Assembly (NCBI GenBank): GCA_036003885.1 | Contig: DASYSA010000406.1 | Location: 1 to 10,806 of the forward strand | Reading direction: 5' to 3' | Source of the DNA: DASYSA01 sp036003885 | GTDB taxonomy: Bacteria > Acidobacteriota > Blastocatellia > UBA7656 | Length of the DNA: 10,806 nt | Part shown: one piece after another, positions 1 through 7,083 of the stretch | Layout of the letters: every line of letters begins with the position of its first letter | Numbering within the stretch: position 1 is the stretch's first letter | Program-made: the position numbers and the translations under genes | The notes under the pieces: generated by a model | The model's input: only the letters and a program-made list of their open reading frames with translations | What the model was told of the DNA's origin: nothing | Databases searched by the model: none

Positions 1-3000
1 GCGCCGGTCGCTGAGCATTTCCCACATCATTCTGGGGCCCGTCATCGCGACCCATCATAAATGTGCCGCCGGGAATCTGGACCATGTCGGACAAAACGGG
101 TTTGGGTTTAGGACCTTCGGGTCCGCTCGGTTGTGGTGGAGTCGGCCGCGTCGCGCGATAAATGACATAACCGCCAATCGGCAGAGCTACGAAAATCACT
201 GCCAGCAAAGTCAGGATTAACGGCAGAGTTCTTCTTGGCGGCGGCACACCGATAACTTCGGAGAACGTGCTGCCCGGAGTGGGAAAGGTGTTGCGCAGCG
301 AAGGTTGCGACGACGAAATAGCGGCCTGGGCTTGGGCCGCGGCCAGAGCTTCCTGTTCAGCGCGCGCTCGCACTTCTTCGAGACGGCGGCGAGCGTCTTC
401 CACTTCGCGCGCCAGACGTAGCGCCTCTTCCTCGGCGCGTCTGCGCGCGGCTTCATCCTCAGCTCGCATGCGCGTCAGTTCCTCAGCGCGTTGGCCGGCT
501 GCTTCTGCGCGGCGCTGAGCTTCTTCGACCTCGCGGGCAAAACGACTTGCTTCCTCCCCGGCCAGCTTGCGCGCCGCTTCCTCTTGGGCCGCTCTTTGGG
601 CCTCGGCTTCCGCTCGTTGTTGTTTTGCTTCCTGCTCAGCACGCTGCCGTTCAGCTTCTTCTGCGGCGTGTCTTCGCTCCTGTTCCTCAACCCGCTTACG
701 AGCTTCTTCAACTTCACGGGTTAGCCGTTCGGCTTTCTCTTCCGCCGCCTTACGTGCAGCCTCCTCTTTGGTTCTTTGTTCCGCCTCTTTTTGGGCGCGC
801 CCGTGAGCTTCTTCAACTTCGAGTTGGGCGGCCTCGACCTCACCCGCGAGGCGATTTGCTTCTTCCTGAGCCTGCATGCGATTCGCTTCTTCTATCGCTA
901 ACTTGCGGGCCTCTTCCTCGGCGAGCTTCCGCGCCGCGTCTACCTCCGCCAGTTTGCGCGCGACCTCTTCGGCCTTTTGTTGCACTTCTTCTTGAACCAG
1001 CTTCGATGCCTGCTCTTCTTCAACTCGCTTTTGCGCGGCTTCAGCCTCGGCGCGTCGCAGTAACTCTTCCTGTTCGGCGCGTTTGCTGGCAACCTCTTCG
1101 ACTCGCTCGCGGGCCTTTTCCGCGCGGGCGCGCGCCTCTTCCAACTCGCGGGCCAGGCGCTCCGCCTTCTCCTCAGCGGCTTTCCGAGCGACTTCTTCCT
1201 TGGCGCGTTGTTGGGCCTCTGTGTCCGCTCGCTGGCGCGCTTCCTCAGCCCGGAGTTGTACTGCCTCGACTTCGCGCGCCAAACGATTCGCCTCTTCCAA
1301 TGCGAGTCGCCTTTCTTCTTCTTCGCGCTTGCGGGTCTCGGCTTCGGCCAACTGCCGGGCCACTGTCTCTTCAGCGAATTTTCGTTCGGCTTCTTCCTGG
1401 GCTCTCAAGCGAGCTTCATCTTCTGCGCGCCTGCGTGCGGCTTCCTCCTCGGCCAGCTTAAGAGCAGCTTCAGCTTCCGCGCGTTTGCGGGCCTCTTCTT
1501 GCTCAGCGCTCTTGCGAGTTGCCTCTTCAACGCGCCTCCCGGCTTCTTCCGCGCGGCTCTGGGCCTCTTCCAATGCAAGGGCCAAGCGTTCCGCTCTTTC
1601 CTCGGCGGCTCTTCGTGCCGCCTCTTCCCTAACACGATGTTGGGCTTCTGTTTCGGCTCGCTGACGAGCTTCCGCGGCGCTACGTTGCGCCGATTCAACT
1701 TCGTGAGTTAACCGATTGGCCTCTTCCAATGATCGCCGTCGTTCCTCTTCTTCCTGCACGCGTTTGCGGGCCTCGGCTTCAGCCTTGCGGCGGACGGCTT
1801 CCTCTTCAGCGAGTTTTCGTTCGGCTTCTTCCTGCGCTCTTTGTCGTGCTTCTTCTTCCGCGCGTTGGCGTGCAGCTTCCTCCTCAGCCAGTTTGCGCGC
1901 GGCTTCAGCTTCGGCGCGTTTGCGAGCCTCCTCTTCCTTAAGCCGTTTGCTGGCGGCCTCTTCGACACGCTTGCGGGCTTCTTCGGCGCGGCTTTGCGCC
2001 TCTTCCAATTCCCGCAACAAGCGCTCAGCCTCGCTTTCGGCTTTCCGCTGTGTTTCGAGCAGACTCAGATCCTCGTGAGTCATTGAGTCTGCAGCGAATT
2101 GTCCGGTGATGGTTTCCGCCGTTTCGTAGTTGGAGACCGACGCCAACGTTTGTTCGAAGCCGGTGGCGCCAACGTCATCTTCGGCGCCCACCGCTTCGCG
2201 CAACTCTGTCATGAAAGCTTCCGCTGAAGCCGGACGCTTCTGAGGATCCTTTTCGAGCGCGTGACAGATGGCCGCCTCTAAGGCCGTCGACACCCGTACC
2301 CCGCGTTGGGAGAAAGGCGGCGGTCGATCCATCAAGTGCTTTTTCATTATTTCCGGCATCGACTGCGCGTTGAACGGAGGCTCTCCGGCTAACATTTCAT
2401 AGAGAATGACTGCCAGACTGTAGATGTCTGCGCGGGCGTCAGGCGCTCCTTCAGACCACTGCTCCGGGGCCATGTAATGCGGCGACCCCATTAGATTCGT
2501 AGTCCGCGCTTGCACAAAAGATCCGAGCAAGTCCTCAGATTTGATTTTGGCCAGGCCGAAGTCCAACACTTTGATACCTTCATCTAATGGCAGACCTTCT
2601 TGAATGAAGATATTCAAAGGCTTCAAATCGCGATGAATAATTGTCTGACGATGCGCCGCGCCCACCCCCGCGGCAATTGGCTCCATGATCTCGAGCGCCA
2701 ACCTCGCTGACAGCCTCCCGTGCTGCTGGAGGAAATCATAGAGTGACTTGCCTTGCAGGAATTCCATGATCAGATATGGCATCGCGCCTTTAGCCATCCC
2801 GAAATCCGTAACCCTGACGATGTTCCGGTGTAATATAGAGGCAGCTACCATCGCTTCCTGGCGAAAGCGCGTCCCGAGCATCGGATCGTTGCCGACCAGA
2901 TCGGGAAGAATTACTTTTACCGCATGGGTGGATTTGAGGAAGACGTGGGTGGCCTTATAGACAATTCCCACTCCGCCATGGCCCAGACGGCGTTCCAGCT

Positions 3001-3118
3001 TATAACGTCCGTCGAGCACCAGATCTCCCCTGAGCGAATCCCTTAAAGCTTTCCCGTCAACCCCACAGTGGTTGAGATTATCGGGAAAACAGGCTCCGCA
3101 GGCAGGACACTCTTTCAT
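1..3118 (-). CDS. Membrane Ser/Thr protein kinase with giant coiled coil and FGE/SUMF1-like domain (partial, runs off left edge)
   Basis: Open from ATG at 3118 to the window edge (1039 codons, no stop), so the C-terminus is missing. Residues 4-22 form a small Cys-rich segment (C4, C7, C10, C18) like the zinc-ribbon heads of acidobacterial kinases, though the last CxxC is reduced to CGVDG. The kinase domain spans about 39-310: glycine loop GHGGVG at 46-51, catalytic K68, alpha-C E88, HRD 162-164, DFG 186-188 and APE 217-219. All key residues are present, so it should be an active Hanks-type kinase. About 350-925 is almost uninterrupted E/A/R/K-rich coiled coil. A Pro-containing linker is followed by one TM helix (about 965-987, LPLILTLLAVIVF) flanked by Arg. 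From residue 1012 the MVQIPGGTFMMG motif marks the start of an FGE-sulfatase (SUMF1/EgtB-type) domain. Kinase-FGE fusions are known, for example chlamydial Pkn1. Predicted topology: kinase and coil cytoplasmic, FGE-like domain periplasmic. No strong Shine-Dalgarno precedes the start. The substrate is unknown. Confidence 0.93.
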   Translation of the reverse strand, partial: MKECPACGACFPDNLNHCGVDGKALRDSLRGDLVLDGRYKLERRLGHGGVGIVYKATHVFLKSTHAVKVILPDLVGNDPMLGTRFRQEAMVAASILHRNIVRVTDFGMAKGAMPYLIMEFLQGKSLYDFLQQHGRLSARLALEIMEPIAAGVGAAHRQTIIHRDLKPLNIFIQEGLPLDEGIKVLDFGLAKIKSEDLLGSFVQARTTNLMGSPHYMAPEQWSEGAPDARADIYSLAVILYEMLAGEPPFNAQSMPEIMKKHLMDRPPPFSQRGVRVSTALEAAICHALEKDPQKRPASAEAFMTELREAVGAEDDVGATGFEQTLASVSNYETAETITGQFAADSMTHEDLSLLETQRKAESEAERLLRELEEAQSRAEEARKRVEEAASKRLKEEEARKRAEAEAARKLAEEEAARQRAEEEARQRAQEEAERKLAEEEAVRRKAEAEARKRVQEEEERRRSLEEANRLTHEVESAQRSAAEARQRAETEAQHRVREEAARRAAEERAERLALALEEAQSRAEEAGRRVEEATRKSAEQEEARKRAEAEAALKLAEEEAARRRAEDEARLRAQEEAERKFAEETVARQLAEAETRKREEEERRLALEEANRLAREVEAVQLRAEEARQRADTEAQQRAKEEVARKAAEEKAERLARELEEARARAEKARERVEEVASKRAEQEELLRRAEAEAAQKRVEEEQASKLVQEEVQQKAEEVARKLAEVDAARKLAEEEARKLAIEEANRMQAQEEANRLAGEVEAAQLEVEEAHGRAQKEAEQRTKEEAARKAAEEKAERLTREVEEARKRVEEQERRHAAEEAERQRAEQEAKQQRAEAEAQRAAQEEAARKLAGEEASRFAREVEEAQRRAEAAGQRAEELTRMRAEDEAARRRAEEEALRLAREVEDARRRLEEVRARAEQEALAAAQAQAAISSSQPSLRNTFPTPGSTFSEVIGVPPPRRTLPLILTLLAVIFVALPIGGYVIYRATRPTPPQPSGPEGPKPKPVLSDMVQIPGGTFMMGRDDGPQNDVGNAQRPA
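527..2008 (-). repeat. Long-period (about 432 nt / 144 aa) repeat in the coiled-coil part of the kinase gene
   Basis: The coiled coil is a decayed tandem repeat as well as a heptad pattern. A recognisable phrase (LEEA.(S/A)RAE.A..RVEE) recurs with its leading hydrophobic codon at 2006-2008, 1571-1573, 1142-1144 and 710-712 (residues 371, 516, 659, 803). The spacings are 435, 429 and 432 nt, all multiples of three. Each unit also carries, in order, EEANRL, a QRA-type segment and a KAAEEKAERL-type segment. A last, shorter partial unit begins near 527-529. The small in-frame length changes suggest duplication of a block of about 430 nt followed by slippage and drift. The structural result would be a rod tens of nanometres long between kinase and membrane. 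Confidence 0.75.
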
Positions 3119-3259
3119 GGATTTACTTCGACTGGAAGAATTGAAAACCCCTTATTTGCGAGTTCGTTTACGCTCAACCGACGCCGCGTCCGTAAGATCG
3201 AACCTGAGCCTTCTCTCCGGATGGACACGAGCCGTCAGTGCGCTCACAACTTTCTCAGC

Positions 3260-3289
3260 ATTCTAACGACACGTCAACCGAATAAGCAA
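3260..3289 (-). promoter_or_regulatory. Weak sigma70-like promoter candidate for the FGE-kinase gene
   Basis: The 266-bp gap 3119-3384 upstream of the kinase start holds no convincing gene. Read on the minus strand it contains a TAGAAT -10-like hexamer (3260-3265) with a poor -35-like TTGCTT (3284-3289) 18 bp upstream. An alternative -35 (TTGACG, 3272-3277) has no good -10 at the right distance. Nothing else, such as an operator palindrome or terminator hairpin, stands out in this gap. Acidobacterial promoters are poorly defined, so this is only a candidate. Confidence 0.2.
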
Positions 3290-3384
3290 GGCCGATCTCC
3301 CTCAAGATCATCACGAACGATTCGCGCGAGCGAAGCCATTTTAGAGATTCCCGGAACTCCTCTTGGCGTGGTTCTTTACGAAGT

Positions 3385-3819
3385 TCAAAACGTCAACGGG
3401 TCGGCGGCGATGCCGAATTTTTGCGGGTTTTGGGCGATGACGCCGATGGCCAGGAAGCGGAGCACGAAACTGTGGGCTTGGTCGTTGATGACTTGATGAT
3501 CGTGCAGGTACCAGATGGTGCGGATTGTGCTGGGGCTGTCGCTCACTCGGCCGGAGAATTTGGTGATTTTTGATTGCAGGGCAGGGCCCTCTTCCAGGGA
3601 CGCTACCCACAAGAGGGTATCGTTAGCAATTTGTTCGTCACCGAACATCGCGCGGGTTTTTGATAACGATTGGCATACCGTAGTTGCTACTTGCCCTGCC
3701 AGAGCCGTGCGCACCCCGTTACATGTTAGGTGACAGCCCATACCGGCAACGATCGCGGCAGAGTGAGAGTTCGTTGATCCATTCAGTCCTGTTTTTGTCG
3801 CATCGCAAAGACTGAGCAA
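3385..3819 (-). CDS. Small ORF, probable 3' remnant of a lytic-transglycosylase-like gene
   Basis: The 144-codon ORF begins at a TTG one base after the upstream DUF4384 stop; another in-frame start is ATG at 3741. Neither has a clear ribosome binding site. The second half looks genuinely coding: from about 3600 down to 3385 most codons end in C. The residues TIWYL...FVLRFLAIGVIAQNPQKFGI resemble the tail of SLT/MltD-type transglycosylases, where an FW.L motif is followed by an ETR.YV..(F/I)LA..I(I/V)A.NP..(Y/F)G pattern. The preceding FGDEQ...LLWVASLEEG could match the FG.W.LALAAYNAG stretch. The upstream catalytic Glu region (ES...GA.GLMQ) is absent, and the first 50-60 codons look like non-coding sequence with several Cys residues. 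It may therefore be a 5'-truncated pseudogene, or a short unrelated protein. The family assignment is from memory of motif patterns and is tentative. Confidence 0.4.
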   Translation of the reverse strand: MLSLCDATKTGLNGSTNSHSAAIVAGMGCHLTCNGVRTALAGQVATTVCQSLSKTRAMFGDEQIANDTLLWVASLEEGPALQSKITKFSGRVSDSPSTIRTIWYLHDHQVINDQAHSFVLRFLAIGVIAQNPQKFGIAADPLTF

Positions 3820-3820
3820 G

Positions 3821-4711
3821 CTACCGATGGAATTTCAACTGCACGTTTAGCAGAATAGGATTCTCTGGTTTGATCGCAAGGCGATAGACTGTTTGAGGCG
3901 GCGGATCATCCTGCGTTAGCTCCTGGGACTTATCGCTGCCGACGGCTTGCTCTTTCTCCGTCATGGCCTGTCCGACCCCGCCGTCCATATCAAACCTGGC
4001 AGCGGTCGCGCCCCACTGCTTTTCCCATGATTCGACTTGCTGACGTCGCAACCTTATGGCTCTGGAGGCGAGTTGGTCAGAGGGCACCAGTGGTTGCGCG
4101 GCGACAATTATCGTAACGAGTTCGCCTACGTGATTCTTGGTGGTGTCACTAGGCGTAATGGTGAACTTCCCAGTGGCCGAGGGAATATAAATCAAGCGTC
4201 CCGCCTTGACGCGGTTCAAGTCGTTTGTCTTTAAGGTTGGGAAAATCAGCAACGGTTCGCCCAGGGTTCCGTCAGCGTATTGTGCTCGATCGATGACATA
4301 AAGATATCCGGCTCGCGATAACGATTCGATCCCGAGGCGGACCTTCTGTCCAGGATACAACGGCGTGTCCTCTTCGATTCTCTCTGCTGTCCATTCCACC
4401 GCGGTCCCTTCCTCGTCTTCGATCAATTCTTTGGTCTTGTCTGCGGCGGTGTGTTTGCGAAGGCGCCAGAAGGTAACGCCCACTTGCGCGAAAGTCGTTC
4501 CCGGGGGCGGCGTAGCGGTGTTCGCATTGCTGGTGGATTTAGAGGCGGGCCTGAATCGACCCGCAGGTTTCTTCGTCGCCGCGGGACGTTCCTTAATAAA
4601 CTCTTCGGCCTTGATCGCCTTCGAGGCATCCTCGTCCTGCGCGACAACTGCACTGGCGCCGGCAAGACAAATAAACAAAGCCAGCAGTACCAGAACTCGA
4701 TTAGTTAACAT
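3821..4711 (-). CDS. Secreted DUF4384-domain protein
   Basis: 296 aa. Residues 1-25 form a classic signal peptide (R5, hydrophobic core VLVLLALFICLAG, likely cleavage after AVVA-24). C15 does not sit in a lipobox, so it is probably not a lipoprotein. A Lys/Pro/Ala/Thr-rich low-complexity stretch (about 30-75) leads into a DUF4384-like domain at about 77-210. Its hallmarks are VGVTFWRLR at the start, PGQKVRLGIESLSRAGYLYV, a DGTLGEPLLIFP segment and an L(I)YIPS strand. The tail (about 215-296) is polar, with no further motif recognised. DUF4384 is a beta-rich domain of unknown function, often found beside or fused to caspases and Ser/Thr kinases. The gene starts 12 nt after the kinase-cyclase stop behind a strong Shine-Dalgarno, so it is almost certainly co-transcribed. 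The upstream kinase carries a related C-terminal domain, which suggests interaction or shared ligand recognition in the periplasm (inference). Confidence 0.88.
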   Translation of the reverse strand: MLTNRVLVLLALFICLAGASAVVAQDEDASKAIKAEEFIKERPAATKKPAGRFRPASKSTSNANTATPPPGTTFAQVGVTFWRLRKHTAADKTKELIEDEEGTAVEWTAERIEEDTPLYPGQKVRLGIESLSRAGYLYVIDRAQYADGTLGEPLLIFPTLKTNDLNRVKAGRLIYIPSATGKFTITPSDTTKNHVGELVTIIVAAQPLVPSDQLASRAIRLRRQQVESWEKQWGATAARFDMDGGVGQAMTEKEQAVGSDKSQELTQDDPPPQTVYRLAIKPENPILLNVQLKFHR

Positions 4712-4714
4712 GAT

Positions 4715-4721
4715 CCCTCCT
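4715..4721 (-). promoter_or_regulatory. Strong ribosome binding site of the DUF4384 gene
   Basis: Minus-strand AGGAGGG lies 3 nt before the ATG at 4711 as written (the AGGAGG core is about 4-5 nt away) and fits entirely between this start and the kinase-cyclase stop (4724-4726). It is by far the best Shine-Dalgarno in the window; the three large genes have weak or no visible ones. It fixes the DUF4384 start and suggests this protein is made in greater amounts than its operon partners. Confidence 0.8.
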
Positions 4722-4723
4722 TC

Positions 4724-7006
4724 TCAATAAACCTCGTGGGACAGTTCGATGCGATTGACCAAAACGTCGCCTCTTCCCTTTACGGAGGTAAGCTTCTTAG
4801 ATTTATCGGCGATTACCTCCGGCGGCGCAGAGTCATACTTCTTAAGATAGGACTCCACCAGCGCAATGTGATCGGGATTAATGATAACTCCTGGATCCTT
4901 CTGGTTCCGAGCCGCGTCGCTGAAGATTGCGTCCAATTCGGCTATCGGCTGGGTTGACCAGATGATCCAGAATTTTTCGACGCCATTCTGTTCCACAAAT
5001 TGGTACCATTTCGATTTTGCTTCAGGTGGCGGAATCTGCACTGCGCGATCTGCGGACAGTTTTGCATCTACCTTATTGTTGCTAGGCAGCGGAAACAGGA
5101 TGTCATATTCCTCGACGCCATCCTTCCCCGGTCCGACATTAAGTAAATAAAGGGCGCCTGATTGTGAGGGTTGTACATTGAACTGAAACTTCCACCCGTT
5201 ACCGAACGAAATGTCGCCGGCTGATAAAATCGGTTCGCCCAGCGGTTTTTTGTTGAGCATCTTCTGAACAGTCAGCCAGTAGGTTAATGATTGCTCTGGA
5301 CCAACCGGCGCTACAGTTGCCGGTTTAGACGGTTGAGATGCGGGAGGCGTCTTTGGCCTAACGACATACCAGATCCCAACAACCATCAAAGCAAGAATTG
5401 CCAGTGCGCTCGCGGCCATGATCGACACCCTTTTGTAAATCGGTGTCGATTTAGCGAGTTGGAATTTTGTCGGAGCTACCGGATTACCGAAATCTTCTCC
5501 GTAGAAGTTGAACACCTGAACCGGCGCCCCCGGTCTAATTTCGGTCTTACCCAGATCGTGGATGTAGCCTGACCAGCGCGAAAGTTGTCCCAGATCATCG
5601 GCGACGCGATTCGAGAGCAGGATATGCCCGCGGTCCCCACAATCCACCACGCGTTGAGCCATGCTAAGGCCACCGCCGGCAATATTCATGTTGGTATTTA
5701 TGTCTGCCAGGCGATAGACCGGACCGCTGTGCACTCCCATCCGCAGCTCGATATCCGATCTGCCCTTCAAGGCCCGGCTAATGTCGATCGCGCACCTGAC
5801 CGGAGCTTCAGGATCGCCAAAGAAGGCCAGTGCCATTCCGTCGCCGGTTGGCAAGCGGACAAGGTGCTCCTTACCTGCGCGGCGGCATTCAGCGGCGTCA
5901 AGAACAAGTCGCTGAAGCTCGGCTAAACACCCCTTTTGCTGATCCATTAAAAGCTGTGAGTAGCCTACTATGTTCAAGATCAGCACATGCGCGGTCTCCA
6001 GCGTCAGGGTTATCGACTCTTCGCTCGCAGGCGCGCTCGCAGGTTTAAGATCCGATCCTGATTCATCTTGTTCATGATCGCCTAGTAAGGCATTCGATAA
6101 TAGATCTCCAAAATCTCGCGCGCGCTTGAAACGTTGTTTCGGTTCAAAAGACAAGGATCTGAGAATCAGTTCTTCAGCAGCCTTCGGAAGGCTCGGTCGC
6201 AAATCGGCCGGCCTGACGCGAACTCCGGATCGTTGCAGCTCGAGAAGCTGATAGGCTGAATCTGGAGTTGTCGGTCTTCTTCCCGTTAGCATTTCGTACG
6301 CGATCACGCCGAGAGAATAGATGTCACTCGCGGTCGTAAGCGGCAGCGCACTTAACTGCTCGGGTGACATGTAAGCCACCGTGCCGACGGCCAGATCCTT
6401 CGTGGAACCCGAGGAGACCAGAGAGTCCTTGACCCTGGCCACGCCAAAATCAATTATCTTGACTTGTTCATCATCGCCTATGAGGTTCTCCACCATTACA
6501 TTATCCGGTTTCAGGTCGCGATGAAGAATCCCACATTCGTGAGCAGCGGTCAGCGCCCGACCCATCTGAGTGATAATCTTGGCGGCCTGCTGAAACGGCA
6601 ATCCCTCGGGCGTGATCAGAGCCCGCAGCGGGATGCCGTTGACGTATTGCATGACGATGTAAGGTTGCCCACTTTCCGTGACGCCCGAGTCGAATACTCC
6701 CACAATGTTAGGATGATTGATTCGCGTGAGCGCCTCAATTTCGTGCTTGAATTTTCTGGCGCTCCATTCGGTTTGCTTTTCGTCATCGCGCATAACCTTG
6801 ACCACCACCTTGCGCGAGATCATCTTCTGGTCCGAAGCCAAATAGACTGCGCCGAAGCCCCCCTGGCCCAACTTCCGATCGATAAGATAGCGGCCTTCGA
6901 GAATCATGCCGATCAGCTTGTCGTTTGCATCGTCCTTGGGCTTGGCCTCAGTAGGCGCATCAGCGCGGATCGTGTCTCCACCCAAGTTGTCTTCGAGGTA
7001 TTCCAT
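4724..7006 (-). CDS. Transmembrane Ser/Thr kinase with degenerate class III cyclase domain and DUF4384-like C-terminus
   Basis: 760 aa from ATG 7006 (a GTG at 7009 directly precedes it; no clear Shine-Dalgarno for either). Kinase domain about 40-305: GQGGFG loop 47-52, K70, E89, HRD 162-164, DFG 186-188, SPE 214-216; all catalytic residues are present, so it should phosphorylate Ser/Thr. Residues about 335-500 form a class III adenylate/guanylate cyclase homology domain (LILNIVGYS, RLPTGDGMA, MGVHSGPV, MAQRVVDCGDRGHILLS). The first metal Asp is replaced by N345 and the transition-state Asn by S448; D389 and R452 remain. It is therefore probably a regulatory pseudo-cyclase. One TM helix follows at about 527-548 (Lys/Arg on the inner side), then a Pro-rich linker and a periplasmic DUF4384-like domain at about 570-650 (LTYWL, SGALYLLNV, YDILFPLP) with an FWIIWS segment near 680. 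The gene sits between the WD40-caspase (74-nt gap filled by a hairpin) and the secreted DUF4384 gene (12-nt gap). Confidence 0.93.
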   Translation of the reverse strand: MEYLEDNLGGDTIRADAPTEAKPKDDANDKLIGMILEGRYLIDRKLGQGGFGAVYLASDQKMISRKVVVKVMRDDEKQTEWSARKFKHEIEALTRINHPNIVGVFDSGVTESGQPYIVMQYVNGIPLRALITPEGLPFQQAAKIITQMGRALTAAHECGILHRDLKPDNVMVENLIGDDEQVKIIDFGVARVKDSLVSSGSTKDLAVGTVAYMSPEQLSALPLTTASDIYSLGVIAYEMLTGRRPTTPDSAYQLLELQRSGVRVRPADLRPSLPKAAEELILRSLSFEPKQRFKRARDFGDLLSNALLGDHEQDESGSDLKPASAPASEESITLTLETAHVLILNIVGYSQLLMDQQKGCLAELQRLVLDAAECRRAGKEHLVRLPTGDGMALAFFGDPEAPVRCAIDISRALKGRSDIELRMGVHSGPVYRLADINTNMNIAGGGLSMAQRVVDCGDRGHILLSNRVADDLGQLSRWSGYIHDLGKTEIRPGAPVQVFNFYGEDFGNPVAPTKFQLAKSTPIYKRVSIMAASALAILALMVVGIWYVVRPKTPPASQPSKPATVAPVGPEQSLTYWLTVQKMLNKKPLGEPILSAGDISFGNGWKFQFNVQPSQSGALYLLNVGPGKDGVEEYDILFPLPSNNKVDAKLSADRAVQIPPPEAKSKWYQFVEQNGVEKFWIIWSTQPIAELDAIFSDAARNQKDPGVIINPDHIALVESYLKKYDSAPPEVIADKSKKLTSVKGRGDVLVNRIELSHEVY

Positions 7007-7020
7007 CACTATTAATCCGG

Positions 7021-7081
7021 TAGCGTAGACTTTAGTCTGCGACTGCCAGTGAAACTCGAACGCAGACTGAAGTCTACGCTA
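7021..7081. repeat. Inverted-repeat hairpin element between caspase and kinase genes
   Basis: Arms of 21 bp (7021-7041 and 7061-7081) match at 20 of 21 positions around a 19-nt loop. The single mismatch is T7033 against G7069: a G-U pair in a plus-strand transcript but an A-C mismatch in the operon transcript. In the mRNA the hairpin begins 2 nt after the caspase stop and ends 14 nt before the kinase ATG. No U-run follows, so it is not a standard intrinsic terminator. The core GACTTYAGTC is shared with the element at 10551-10624, which points to a dispersed REP-like family. It may stabilise the caspase message or limit kinase translation. Confidence 0.85.
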
Positions 7082-7083
7082 CT

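Noticed and set aside
547..1461. Long plus-strand ORF (304 codons) and several others at 217-2086 opposite the coiled coil
   Set aside because: They are antisense shadows of the GAA/GAG/GCN/CGN-rich coiled-coil codons, which rarely yield stops on the other strand. Their products are low-complexity Ser/Ala/Arg or Leu/Pro/Arg with no motif, while the minus-strand frame is continuous with an intact kinase domain.
3274..3339. Short minus-strand ORF (about 21 codons, ATG at 3339) in the gap before the FGE-kinase
   Set aside because: An AGGAG-like stretch lies upstream but too far away, and the peptide has no feature of a leader or toxin; chance is the simpler explanation.
3068..3496. Plus-strand ORF of 142 codons spanning the kinase start and the gap
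   Set aside because: No recognisable motif, no ribosome binding site, overlaps both minus-strand genes, and has the composition of non-coding sequence.
7021..7081. Hairpin as an intrinsic terminator of the caspase gene
   Set aside because: No U-run follows the stem on either strand, and the next gene in the same direction starts only 14 nt later.
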